Origin: Amycolatopsis albispora
GTDB taxonomy: Bacteria; Actinomycetota; Actinomycetes; Mycobacteriales; Pseudonocardiaceae
Direction of reading: 5' to 3'
Assembly (NCBI RefSeq): GCF_003312875.1
Contig: NZ_CP015163.1
Span: 4,836,001-4,900,000 of the forward strand
Length of the DNA: 64,000 nt
The notes under the pieces are model-generated. The model made no database searches, was not told the DNA's origin, and worked only from the letters and a program-made list of their open reading frames with translations. Made by a program: the position numbers and the translations under genes. This document shows positions 1 to 8,443 of the stretch, piece by piece; positions within the stretch are counted from its first letter, which is position 1, and each line of letters starts with the position of its first letter.

Positions 1-82
1 TCACAGCGGGTTGACGATCCCGCCGGGCGGGAAACCCCGGTTGGGGGGTTGGGCGGGCCGGGCCGGCGTCGTAACGTCGGCC

Positions 83-132
83 GTGAGCTTAGGCTCACCT
101 CTATTGCACTCATGCGCATGTCACTATATATT
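83..132 (+). promoter_or_regulatory. Promoter and operator-like palindromes before the CDF exporter
   Basis: A -35 box TTGCAC (104-109) and a -10 box TATATT (127-132) are separated by exactly 17 bases. Inside the spacer lies a perfect 10-bp palindrome CATGCGCATG (111-120), where a metal-sensing repressor could sit. Just upstream is a second inverted repeat, GTGAGC-ttag-GCTCAC (83-98). Positions and symmetry are read from the sequence; that these are metalloregulator sites is inferred from the exporter downstream. Bases 1-82 hold no gene I can support. Confidence 0.6.
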
Positions 133-160
133 CCCGGGCAGTCGATACGGGAGGCAGCGA

Positions 161-1078
161 ATGGGCCACGGGCACGGCCACGGCCAGGTCCCCTCAGCGG
201 GCGCGTCCGGCAGGTACGTCAAGGCGCTGACCGCCGCGCTGCTGATCGGTGCCGTCTTCATGGTGCTGGAGTTCGCCGTCGGGTTCGCGACCTCGTCGCT
301 GGCGATGATCTCCGACGCCGCCCACATGTTCACCGACGTGCTCGGCGTCGGCATGGCGCTCACCGCGATCCTGCTGGCCCGCCGCAGCGGTCCCACCTTC
401 AGCCGGACCTTCGGCCTCTACCGCGCCGAGGTGCTCGCCGCGCTCGCCAACGCCGTGCTGCTCTTCGGCGTCGCCGGGTACGTGGTCTACGAGGCCGTCA
501 CGCGCATCACCGACCCGCCCGAGGTGCCCGGCCTGCCGGTGATGATCGTCGCGGCGATCGGGCTGGGGGCCAACGTGGTGTCCTTCCTGCTCCTGCGCGG
601 CGGCGCCAAGGAGAGCATCAACGTCCGCGGTGCCTATCTCGAGGTCATGGCGGACATGATCGGCTCGTTCGGCGTGCTGCTCAGCGGGCTCATCACGCTG
701 ACCACCGGCTGGCGCTACGCCGACCCGATCATCGGTGTCGCCATCGGCCTGTTTGTGCTCCCCCGCACCTGGACGCTGGCCCGCCGCGCGCTGCGGATCC
801 TGTTCCAGCACGCGCCCCACGGCGTGGACGTCGGCCGCATCAGCGAGGAACTGGCCGCCCTGCCCGGGGTCACCGACGTGCACGACCTGCACGTCTGGAC
901 GCTCACCTCCGGCATGGAGGTCGCCTCCGCCCACCTCACCGTCGAGCCCGCCGCCGAGCACTCCGACGTGCTGGTCGGGGCGCAGAACCTGCTCGCCGGC
1001 AACTACGGCATCGAGCACGCCACGCTGCAGGTCGAGCCGAGCGAGTCGGCCCGACGCTGCAGCGAGCTCTCCTGGTAG
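161..1078 (+). CDS. Cation diffusion facilitator (CDF) family metal exporter
   Basis: This 305-residue inner-membrane protein should export a divalent metal, probably zinc, in exchange for protons. It starts with a His-rich MGHGHGHG tail, has about six membrane helices and ends in a cytoplasmic ferredoxin-like domain (about residues 215-295). The TM2 metal motif is HxxxD (H55, D59). In TM5 the usual HxxxD reads E161-V-M-A-D165, so Glu replaces the His of E. coli ZitB. The ATG at 161 is preferred over longer in-frame starts because it follows GGGAGG and gives the typical His-rich start and normal length. The gene converges on the sugar importer operon with only 3 bases between stops. A strong promoter with palindromes lies upstream, so metal-responsive control is likely. 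Zinc is the best guess for the substrate. Confidence 0.9.
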   Translation: MGHGHGHGQVPSAGASGRYVKALTAALLIGAVFMVLEFAVGFATSSLAMISDAAHMFTDVLGVGMALTAILLARRSGPTFSRTFGLYRAEVLAALANAVLLFGVAGYVVYEAVTRITDPPEVPGLPVMIVAAIGLGANVVSFLLLRGGAKESINVRGAYLEVMADMIGSFGVLLSGLITLTTGWRYADPIIGVAIGLFVLPRTWTLARRALRILFQHAPHGVDVGRISEELAALPGVTDVHDLHVWTLTSGMEVASAHLTVEPAAEHSDVLVGAQNLLAGNYGIEHATLQVEPSESARRCSELSW

Positions 1079-1081
1079 CCC

Positions 1082-2050
1082 CTACTTCACCTGGCGGGAC
1101 AGCCACCGCTGCAGGGTGACCACGATCAGCAGGATCGTGCCGCTGACCACCGCCTGCCAGTTCGAGTTCAGCGAGCCGACCTGGTTGATCACGTTCTTGA
1201 TCACCTGGAGCAGCAGCACCCCGACCAGCGTGCCGAGAATGGTGCCGGCACCGCCGGTGAGCAGCGTGCCGCCGAGCACCACCGCCGAGATCACCTCCAG
1301 CTCCATGCCGACGCCGAGCACGGTCACCCCGGACGAGGTGTACGACGCGATCAGCAGCCCGCCGAACCCGGCCAGCAGCCCGGACGCCAGATAGGTGACC
1401 ACCTTCGCCCGCGCCACCGGCAGGCCCATCAGGTCGGCGGCGTCCTCCTGCCCGCCGATCGCCAGCACGGTCGAGCCGTAGGTGGTCCGGTGCAGCACCA
1501 GCGCCCCGGCGCCGAAGGCGACCACCACGATCCAGATCGGGTAGCCGATGCCCAGCAGGCTGCCCTGCGCCAGCTCGCGGAACGCCGAATCCGGCGGCAC
1601 CTTGTACGTGGTCGCGCCTTCGTCGCTGATCAGCAGCAGCACCCCGCGGGCGAACAGCAGGCCGGCCAGCGTCACGATGAACGGCGGCAGCCCGCCGCGC
1701 GCGATGATCAGCCCCTGCACCAGCCCGATCGCCCCGCACACCAGCAGCGGCAGCAGGATCGCCACCCAGGTGCCGTACTGCGCACCCCACGCGGCCAGCA
1801 CCCCGCCGAGCGCGAACACCGAGCCCACCGACAGGTCGATGCCGCCGGTCATGATCACGAAGGTCATGCCGAGCGCGACCACCGCGAGGAACGAGGCCTG
1901 CAACGCGATGTTGGTCAGGTTGCCGGTGGTGCCGAAGGAATCGAAGGCGAAGGTGGACGCGACCACCGCGACCACCAGGATCACCAGCGCGCCCTGCCGC
2001 TGCACCGAACGCGCCACCCTGGCGCGGGTGGCCGTTGGCGTGGTTGTCAC
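1082..2050 (-). CDS. yjfF: Sugar ABC transporter permease, YjfF-like (galactofuranose type)
   Basis: This 322-residue permease of the BPD_transp_2 (RbsC-like) family forms one half of the membrane channel of the importer. It carries the family block GMTFVIxxGGIDLSVGSVFA near residues 70-90 and roughly eight to ten membrane helices. Segments such as FIVTLAGLLFARG and VISAVVLGGTLLTGG resemble E. coli YjfF more than YtfT. The GTG start at 2050 overlaps the stop of the upstream permease as GTGA, so the two are translationally coupled. It is the last gene of the operon GH2, binding protein, ATPase, permease, permease. Galactofuranose as substrate is inferred from family resemblance; another pentose or hexose is possible. 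Confidence 0.85.
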   Translation of the reverse strand: MTTTPTATRARVARSVQRQGALVILVVAVVASTFAFDSFGTTGNLTNIALQASFLAVVALGMTFVIMTGGIDLSVGSVFALGGVLAAWGAQYGTWVAILLPLLVCGAIGLVQGLIIARGGLPPFIVTLAGLLFARGVLLLISDEGATTYKVPPDSAFRELAQGSLLGIGYPIWIVVVAFGAGALVLHRTTYGSTVLAIGGQEDAADLMGLPVARAKVVTYLASGLLAGFGGLLIASYTSSGVTVLGVGMELEVISAVVLGGTLLTGGAGTILGTLVGVLLLQVIKNVINQVGSLNSNWQAVVSGTILLIVVTLQRWLSRQVK

Positions 2051-2997
2051 GTCGTCACCTTCTTCTTCCGCGCCGTCTTCCGGCCGAGCTGCACGTAGAC
2101 CGCGGCGACCACGATCACCGCCTGCACCACCTGCGCGGTGGAGTCGGGGATGTCGTGGAAGATCAGCGTCGCGGTGATCAGCTGCATCAGCAGCGCACCG
2201 GCGATCGTGCCCGCGATGCGCACCTGCCCGCCGGACAGCGGCGTGCCGCCGATCACCACCGCGGTGATCGCGGACAGCTCCACCAGCAGGCCGAGCTTGG
2301 TCGGGTCGCTGGCCTGCGACCGCGCCGCCATCAGCACCCCGGCCAGCGCGGCGAGCAGCCCGCACAGCACGTAGGTGGTGATCAGCACCCGCTTCACCGG
2401 CAGCCCGGCGAGTTCCGCGGCCCGCTTGTTGCCGCCGATCGCCACCAGCTGGCGCCCGTAGGTGGACCGCCGCACCAGGAAGTAGGCCAGCCCGGCGACC
2501 ACGGCCGCGATCAGCACCACGTACGGGATGCCGAGCACGTCACCCGAGCCCAGTTCGACCATGCCCTGGTCGCGGATGCTCTTGATCTCGCCGCCGAACA
2601 CGTTCGCCAGCCCGCGCCCGGCGACCATGATGCCGAGCGTGGCGATGATCGGCTGCACGCCGACCTTCGCCACCAGCACCCCGGCCAGCAACCCGGTCAC
2701 CGCGCCCGCCGCCACCGAGATCAGCAGCGCGACCACCGTGCCGTACCCGATGTAGAGCGGGACCAGTGCCGCCGCGATCGCCATCACCGCGCCGACCGAC
2801 AGGTCGATGCCCTCGGTGCCGATCACCAGCGCCATGCCCAGCGCCACCAGCAGCACCGGTGCCACCTGGATCAGCTGCAGCCGCAGCGTGCCGGCGCTGA
2901 GGAAGTTGTCGGTGAGCACGATGTTCACCAGCAGCAGCAACACCAGCGCCACGTAGACGCCGTTGCGCCGCACCCAGTCCTTGTCGAACCGGCTCAT
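2047..2997 (-). CDS. ytfT: Sugar ABC transporter permease, YtfT-like (galactofuranose type)
   Basis: This 316-residue membrane protein is the second, non-identical permease of the importer. It has the GMALVIGTEGIDLSVGAVMAI block near residues 55-75 and the stretch ATLGIMVAGRGLAN that matches YtfT closely. It begins with ATG overlapping the ATPase stop (ATGA) and ends overlapping the YjfF-like start (GTGA), so all three genes are tightly coupled. Having two different permeases in one importer is the arrangement of the YtfQRT-YjfF system; ribose-type importers usually use one. The C-terminus is rich in Lys and Arg (RKTARKKK), as expected for a cytoplasmic tail. Confidence 0.85.
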   Translation of the reverse strand: MSRFDKDWVRRNGVYVALVLLLLVNIVLTDNFLSAGTLRLQLIQVAPVLLVALGMALVIGTEGIDLSVGAVMAIAAALVPLYIGYGTVVALLISVAAGAVTGLLAGVLVAKVGVQPIIATLGIMVAGRGLANVFGGEIKSIRDQGMVELGSGDVLGIPYVVLIAAVVAGLAYFLVRRSTYGRQLVAIGGNKRAAELAGLPVKRVLITTYVLCGLLAALAGVLMAARSQASDPTKLGLLVELSAITAVVIGGTPLSGGQVRIAGTIAGALLMQLITATLIFHDIPDSTAQVVQAVIVVAAVYVQLGRKTARKKKVTT

Positions 2998-4514
2998 GCG
3001 CCGTCCTCCCCCGCCAGCGCGGCCAGCAGCTCCGCGCCGGTGACCCGCTCCCCGGTCAGCTCGCGGTTCACCGTTCCGTTGTGCAGCACCACGATCCGGT
3101 CGGCGCCCTCCACCAGCTCCTCCATCTCACTGGAGATCAGCACCACCGCGAGCCCCTGGTCGGCCAGCTCGTCGATCAGGGCCTGCACCTCCAGCTTCGC
3201 GCCGACGTCGATGCCGCGGGTCGGCTCGTCGAGCAGGAACACCTTCGGCTCGGTGCACAGCCACCGCGCCATCAGCACCTTCTGCTGGTTGCCGCCGGAC
3301 AGCTCGCGCACCTTCTGCGCCGGGCTGGACGCCTTGATGTGCAACCGTTTCATGAAGGTCTCGACCAGCGCGTCGATGCGGGACTCCGAGACCAGCCCGG
3401 CCTTCGACAGCCGCGGCAGCACGGCCAGCGCGATGTTGTCGCGGACCGACAGGTCCGGGATGATGCCCTCGGCCTTGCGGTCCTCGGACAGCAGGGCGAT
3501 GCCCGCGCGCAACGCGTGCCGCACGGAGTTCGCCCGCACCTTCTTTCCCCGCACCGCGACCGAACCGGACTGCGCGGGCAGTGCGCCGTAGACCGCCTTG
3601 ACCGTCTCGCTGCGCCCGGACCCCAGCAGTCCGCCGAGGCCGACCACCTCACCGGGACGCACCGTCAGCCCGACCCCGGACAGCCGGTGCCGGACGTCCA
3701 AACCGGACACTTCCAGCACCGGTTCTTCCCGCCGGGTGTGGTCTTCGCCGAATTCCGTCGCGCCCTCGCGCTCCACCTGCTCGATGTCGCGGCCGAGCAT
3801 GCGCGCCACCAGCGTGACGCGGTCCAGCTCGGCCATCGGGCCGGTGTGCACCTGCTGACCGTCCCGGAGCACGGTCACCCGGTCGCACAGGTCCCACAGC
3901 TCGTCGAGCCGGTGCGAGACGAAGATCAGGCCGACGCCGCGGTCCCGCAGCCCGCGTGCCACCTCGAAGAGCGTGGCCACCTCACGGGTTTCCAGCGAAG
4001 ACGTGGGTTCGTCCATGATCACCACGCGGCTGTCCACCGACATCGCCCGCGCCAGCGCGACCATCTGCTGCACACCGAGGCCGAGCCTGCCGAGTTCGGC
4101 GGTGACGTCGATGTCCAGGCCGAGCGAGCGGGTCAGCTCGGCGGCGTGGCGGTTCATCGCCGCCACGTCGATCAGCTTCCACCGGTTGCGCGGCTCGCGG
4201 CCGAGAAAGATGTTGCGCGCCACCGAAAGCAGTGGCACCAGGTTGATCTCCTGGTAGATCGTGGAGATCCCGGCTTCCTGCGCGGCGGCGGGCCGGTGGA
4301 AGTCCACCGGCTGCCCGCCGAACCGCACTTCGCCGCCGTCGGGCCGGTACACCCCGGTCAGCACCTTGATCAGGGTGGACTTGCCGGCGCCGTTCTCCCC
4401 GACGAGGGCGTGGATCTCCCCCTCCGCGAGGGAGAAATCCACGCCCCGCAGGGCGTGCACACCACCGAAGGACTTGGTGACCCCGGTGGTTTCGAGAACG
4501 GTCCTAGAAGGCAT
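2994..4514 (-). CDS. ytfR: Sugar ABC transporter ATP-binding protein, YtfR/RbsA-like
   Basis: This 506-residue protein has two fused ATPase domains, as in RbsA, MglA and YtfR, and drives sugar import. Domain 1 has a canonical Walker [10 protein letters not shown] (residues 39-47) and a Walker B ending VVIMDEPTSSL, but its signature loop reads LGVQQ where LSGGQQ is usual. Domain 2 has a degenerate Walker A (GLLGSGRSE) with an intact signature LSGGNQQK and Walker [12 protein letters not shown]. This asymmetry is typical of the family, where one ATP site is impaired. The start overlaps the end of the binding-protein gene by 11 bases. It works with the two permeases encoded downstream. Confidence 0.92.
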   Translation of the reverse strand: MPSRTVLETTGVTKSFGGVHALRGVDFSLAEGEIHALVGENGAGKSTLIKVLTGVYRPDGGEVRFGGQPVDFHRPAAAQEAGISTIYQEINLVPLLSVARNIFLGREPRNRWKLIDVAAMNRHAAELTRSLGLDIDVTAELGRLGLGVQQMVALARAMSVDSRVVIMDEPTSSLETREVATLFEVARGLRDRGVGLIFVSHRLDELWDLCDRVTVLRDGQQVHTGPMAELDRVTLVARMLGRDIEQVEREGATEFGEDHTRREEPVLEVSGLDVRHRLSGVGLTVRPGEVVGLGGLLGSGRSETVKAVYGALPAQSGSVAVRGKKVRANSVRHALRAGIALLSEDRKAEGIIPDLSVRDNIALAVLPRLSKAGLVSESRIDALVETFMKRLHIKASSPAQKVRELSGGNQQKVLMARWLCTEPKVFLLDEPTRGIDVGAKLEVQALIDELADQGLAVVLISSEMEELVEGADRIVVLHNGTVNRELTGERVTGAELLAALAGEDGA

Positions 4515-5583
4515 TGCCGAGGTTCTGGGCGGCGTTGTCCTTGTTGTACTCGTCGTCCTCGATGATGACGTTCTCGGGAATGGCCTCCCCGTTGTAGAAC
4601 TTCTGCGCGGTCTCGAAGGCCAGCGGGCCGAACCGCGGGTTCGACTCGATCACCGCGTTGATCTGACCGTCCACAATGGCCTGGACGGCGTTGCGGGTGC
4701 CGTCGATCGAGACGATCTTGACGTCCTCACCCGGCTTCTTGCCGGTCGCGGTCACCGCGGTCACCGCACCGAGGCCCATCTCGTCGTTGTGCGCGTAGAT
4801 CGCGGTGATCTCCGAGTTGGCCTGGAGCAGCTGCTCGGCCACCTGCTGGCCCTTCTCCCGCGCGAAGTTGCCGGTCTGCTCGGCCACGATCTGCAGGCCG
4901 GGGTACTGCTTGAGCTGGTCCTTGAACCCGGCGTTGCGGTTGTCGGTGACGTTGTTGCCCGACGACCCGAGCAGGATGGCCACCTTGCCGGTGCCGCCGG
5001 TCGCCTTGTTCATCGCGTCGGCGGCGCGCTTGCCCTGCTCGTAGAAGTCCGAGCCGAGGAAGGCCACGTAGTCGGTGCACGGGGTGTTGGTGACCTTGCG
5101 GTCGATGGTCAGCACCGGCACGCCCTTGGCCTTCGCCGCGGCCAGCGCCGGGTCGAGCCCGTCGGAGTTCACCGGCGCCACGATCAGGAACTGCGCGCCC
5201 TGGTTGAGCAGGTCCTGGATGTCGGCGATCTGCTTGGGCAGCTCGTTGTTCGCGTTGGTCACCAGCAGCTGCTTGACGCCCAGCTGCTCGGCGGCCTGCT
5301 TGATGGACGCGGTTTCGGCGGCCCGGAAGGCCGCGGTGTCGGGTTCGGACTGCGAGAACCCGACCACCGCGGTCTTCAGGTCCAGCTTCTGCGCCCCGTT
5401 CTTCTCCAGGGTGCAGCCCTCCCCCGCCCCGGGGGCCTGGCTCTTCACCACCTGGCCGTCACCGCCCGTGGTGCCCGTGGGCGCCGCGGAACTGCCTGAA
5501 TCTCCCGGATTGGTGCACGCGGTGAGGACCAGGCCGGCGGCCGCCAGCAACGTGACGGTGAGCCGGACTCTTCTGCTGTTCAT
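4504..5583 (-). CDS. ytfQ: Sugar-binding lipoprotein of the YtfQ-like importer
   Basis: This 359-residue substrate-binding protein (Peripla_BP_4 fold) captures sugar outside the membrane. A lipoprotein signal is plain: MNSRRVRLTV, a hydrophobic stretch, then lipobox LTAC with Cys23, followed by a Ser/Gly/Pro linker. Elements shared with E. coli YtfQ include VGFSQ, FRAAET, a TIDRKV strand, YAHNDEMGLGA and SIDGTRNAVQAIVDG. These contacts support galactofuranose or a similar furanose as ligand, though specificity cannot be fixed by reading. The gene sits 37 bases downstream of the GH2 glycosidase and overlaps the ATPase gene, so hydrolysis and uptake are probably co-transcribed. Confidence 0.88.
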   Translation of the reverse strand: MNSRRVRLTVTLLAAAGLVLTACTNPGDSGSSAAPTGTTGGDGQVVKSQAPGAGEGCTLEKNGAQKLDLKTAVVGFSQSEPDTAAFRAAETASIKQAAEQLGVKQLLVTNANNELPKQIADIQDLLNQGAQFLIVAPVNSDGLDPALAAAKAKGVPVLTIDRKVTNTPCTDYVAFLGSDFYEQGKRAADAMNKATGGTGKVAILLGSSGNNVTDNRNAGFKDQLKQYPGLQIVAEQTGNFAREKGQQVAEQLLQANSEITAIYAHNDEMGLGAVTAVTATGKKPGEDVKIVSIDGTRNAVQAIVDGQINAVIESNPRFGPLAFETAQKFYNGEAIPENVIIEDDEYNKDNAAQNLGNAF

Positions 5584-5620
5584 CGTTGAACTCCTCGTGG
5601 GGGCGGGGAAAGGGGTGGAA

Positions 5621-8134
5621 CTACGGGCGAGTCGCCAGCGAGGCGATCTCCTGGTCGGTCAGCGCCCGGTCGAACAGGCGGACGTCGTCCACGTCACCGC
5701 GGAGGAAGTCGACCTGGTTGCCGCCGTACTGGCCGCGGCCGATCACCGTGGGCCCGGCGGACTCCGGCGCGAGGCAGGCGCTCTGCGCGGCGACCTTCTT
5801 GCCGTCGACGTAGAGCGAGACGGTGCCCGCCTTCGCGTCACGCACGCCGGTCAGGTGGTACCAGCGGCCGACCTCGGGCTTCTCCGGCGACAGCGCACGC
5901 AGGCCGACGAAGCTCATCGCCCAGCGCTGGTCCTGGCCCGAGTACTGCAGGAAGAACGCGCTGTTGCTGCCGGTGTCCTGGCTGACCACGGTCTGGAACG
6001 CGCCGTCGGCCACGTCCAGCTTCACCCACGCCGAGGCGGAGTAGCTGCTCGCGGAGTTCACCAGCGCGCTGCCGGTGTCGGCGAAACCGTTGCCGTTGAA
6101 GGAAACCGCGTTGCCCTGCACACCGGGCGCCCACTCGGCGCCGGTGAGCGTGGCGTCCGCGTCACCGACCGCGTCGGCGGCGGTGGTGCCGGTGCCCTCG
6201 TCGAACTTGTAGGCGTGCACACCGTCGGTGCCCGGGGTGCCGGGACCGGGGTCGGGTGCGCCCGTGCCGCTGCCGTCGGACTCGCGGATGATCTGCTCGT
6301 TGATCGCCTTGACCTGCGCGAAGTCCATCTTCTTCACCTGCCGGTCGTAGGTGAAGAAGCCGTTGACCTCGTGCTCGACGTCGGTGATCTGGGTGTAGAT
6401 CGCACCGCCGATGCCGCAGCGCTGCGCGGCCTTGAGCACGTCGGTCTGGTTCTCCACGTACCGGCGGGTCAGCGTGGCCTGGTCCGGGGTCATCTCGTAC
6501 GCGTGGCCCTCGCCGAACCACATGTGGCCGTCGATCTCCAGGCCGAAACCGCCGTGCTCACCGTCCATCGAGGCGCGGTTCTCGTCGGGCACCGGCGTGC
6601 CGGGGCCGACGTAGGCGTGCCAGTCGAGCACGTCGCCCTTGCCGGAGTCACCGAGCGAGTCGCAGCAGTTGACCCCGCTGTGCGCGTTGACCAGCCGGGC
6701 CGGGTCCTGCGCCTTGACCTCGTCGGCGATGCGGCCGGTGGCCTCGCGGTTCCACTCGCCCCAGCCCTCGTTGAACGGCACCCAGCCGATCACCGAGGTC
6801 CAGTTCTTCTTCTCCTCGACGATCTCGTGCAGTTCCGTTTCGAACTGCTGCTGGGCGTCCACCGGCGGGCGGCCGCCGGTGCGCATGGCCGGCATGTCCT
6901 GCCAGACCAGCAGGCCGAGGCGGTCGGCGTGGTAGTACCAGCGGTCGGGCTCGGTCTTGATGTGCTTGCGCACGGTGTTGAAGCCGAGTTCCTTGTGCTG
7001 TTCGAGGTCGAAGGCCAGCGCGGCGTCGGTCGGCGCGGTGTAGATGCCGTCCGGCCAGTAGCCCTGGTCCAAAGTGGACATCTGGAACAGGATCTTGCCG
7101 TTCAGCGTCATCCGCAGCTTGCCGTCGGCGCCCTCGACCTTGCCGATCTCCCGCATGCCGAAGTACGACGAAACCCGGTCGACCGGGCGGTCGCTCGCAT
7201 CACGCAGGACGACGTCGAGGTCGTACAGGAACGGGTTGTCCGGCGACCACAGCTTCGCCTGCGGCACGTCCACCTTGATCTCGCCGCCGGCCGGGCTGCG
7301 CTTGCGGCTGACCACGGCACCGCCGTCACGCACGATCACCTCGGCGGTCAGCTTGCTCGCGTCACCGCTGGTCTGCACGGTCAGGCCGAGGGTGTTGGTG
7401 TCGATGTCGGGCACCATGCCCAGGTTCTCCACGTGCGCGGCGGCCACCGGCTCCATCCACACCGTCTGCCAGATGCCGGACGCGCCTTCGTAGAAGATGC
7501 CGCGGTCGGGCACGATGCGCTGCTTGCCGACCGGCTGCCAGGTCTTGTCGGCGCGGTCCTCGACGCCGACCACGATCTCCTGCTGGGCGCCGGGCTTGAG
7601 CGCGTCGGTGATGTCGGCGGAGAAGGCGCCGTAGCCGCCCTTGTGCTCGGCGACCTTCTTGCCGTTGACGTAGACGGACGCGAGGTAGTCCACCGCGCCG
7701 AAGTTCAGCTTGAGCCGGTTGCGGCTGCCGACCTGCCAGTCGGCTGGCACGGACACCGTCCGGCGGTACCACATGTAGTCCTCGTGCCGCTCGATGCCGG
7801 ACAGCGCCGATTCGGCCGGGTACGGGACCAGGATGCGCTCACCGAGCGTCTTGCCGAACGGCGGCGCTTCACCCGCCTTGGCACCGGCGAACTCCCACAC
7901 TCCGTTGAGGTTCTGCCAGTCCTTGCGGGTCAGCTGCGGACGCGGGTACTCCGGCAGCGCGTTGTCGGGGCTGACCAGGTGGGTCCAGGGGGTCGGCAGC
8001 TTGGGCGTGCCCATCTCCCAGCTCGGCTGGGCGGTCGCCGGCGGGGCGACCACGGTGAGCGCCGCGACGATCGAGGCGAGCGCGGCCGCGGCCCACGGAC
8101 GTCTGATCTTTTGGCGTCGGCTAACTCGTGACAT
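5621..8134 (-). CDS. Secreted GH2 glycosidase with C-terminal LamG domain
   Basis: This 837-residue exported enzyme has a Sec-type signal (Arg-rich start, hydrophobic core, cut near ATA-QP at about residue 35). The GH2 sugar-binding, Ig-like and TIM-barrel domains span about residues 40-620. The GH2 acid/base motif FNEGWGEW puts the catalytic Glu near residue 456. After a Gly/Pro linker, residues about 640-837 form a concanavalin-like LamG domain (AYKFDEGTGTTAAD, then GRGQYGGNQVDFLRGDVDDVRLFDRAL) that probably binds polysaccharide. Likely activities are beta-galactosidase, beta-glucuronidase or beta-galactofuranosidase. Its position before a YtfQ-type importer favours the last, because GH2 galactofuranosidases are known from Streptomyces. 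The start at 8134 was chosen because it immediately precedes the signal peptide; the frame stays open to 8236. Confidence 0.85.
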   Translation of the reverse strand: MSRVSRRQKIRRPWAAAALASIVAALTVVAPPATAQPSWEMGTPKLPTPWTHLVSPDNALPEYPRPQLTRKDWQNLNGVWEFAGAKAGEAPPFGKTLGERILVPYPAESALSGIERHEDYMWYRRTVSVPADWQVGSRNRLKLNFGAVDYLASVYVNGKKVAEHKGGYGAFSADITDALKPGAQQEIVVGVEDRADKTWQPVGKQRIVPDRGIFYEGASGIWQTVWMEPVAAAHVENLGMVPDIDTNTLGLTVQTSGDASKLTAEVIVRDGGAVVSRKRSPAGGEIKVDVPQAKLWSPDNPFLYDLDVVLRDASDRPVDRVSSYFGMREIGKVEGADGKLRMTLNGKILFQMSTLDQGYWPDGIYTAPTDAALAFDLEQHKELGFNTVRKHIKTEPDRWYYHADRLGLLVWQDMPAMRTGGRPPVDAQQQFETELHEIVEEKKNWTSVIGWVPFNEGWGEWNREATGRIADEVKAQDPARLVNAHSGVNCCDSLGDSGKGDVLDWHAYVGPGTPVPDENRASMDGEHGGFGLEIDGHMWFGEGHAYEMTPDQATLTRRYVENQTDVLKAAQRCGIGGAIYTQITDVEHEVNGFFTYDRQVKKMDFAQVKAINEQIIRESDGSGTGAPDPGPGTPGTDGVHAYKFDEGTGTTAADAVGDADATLTGAEWAPGVQGNAVSFNGNGFADTGSALVNSASSYSASAWVKLDVADGAFQTVVSQDTGSNSAFFLQYSGQDQRWAMSFVGLRALSPEKPEVGRWYHLTGVRDAKAGTVSLYVDGKKVAAQSACLAPESAGPTVIGRGQYGGNQVDFLRGDVDDVRLFDRALTDQEIASLATRP

Positions 8135-8354
8135 CGTTGTCGTACACCCTTCAGGTGAGGTCCTGGTGAACCAGCGGCTGCTGGCGCCGGGAAACGGGTC
8201 CGCGTGTGCCGGCACGAGATGGACCCGTCGTGACACATTTCACGCGGGAACTCAACAGATGTCAACACATCCGACCATACTTACTCAGCTCTCAACATTT
8301 GCGCGCGCACCGGCCCTGCCCAGGGGATGTCCGTTTTGGTTACGGACAGAACAA

Positions 8355-8386
8355 GATCCCCGGTGCGGTAGGCCGCACCGGGGATC
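8355..8386 (-). terminator. Intrinsic terminator after the rhamnose operon
   Basis: A perfect 14-bp stem (8355-8368 with 8373-8386) closes a 4-base loop; the arm reads GATCCCCGGTGCGG. On the minus strand it is followed by TTGTTCT, and on the plus strand by TGTTGATTCTTGT, so it could work in both directions. It lies 57 bases past the stop of the small HTH gene and ends the rhaTPQS-rhaI transcript. The rest of the 309-base gap (8135-8443) must hold the GH2 promoter; I see no convincing -35/-10 pair there, only the AT-richer stretch 8258-8300. Confidence 0.85.
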
Positions 8387-8443
8387 TGTTGATTCTTGTC
8401 TCTTTGGGGTGGTCCTGCCGGGCGGCCCGGCAGAGATCCGATC

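Noticed and set aside
1..14. Possible end of an upstream plus-strand gene (TGA at 12-14)
   Set aside because: Only four codons are visible, too few to support a gene.
11..160. N-terminal extension of the CDF exporter upstream of 161
   Set aside because: It would cover the -35/-10 promoter, and the ATG at 161 has a ribosome site and the expected His-rich start.
5075..8131. A 1018-codon open frame on the plus strand opposite the GH2 gene
   Set aside because: The translation is His/Arg/Val/Gly-rich with no domain, and the opposite strand encodes a clear GH2 enzyme. Long antisense frames are common at this GC content.
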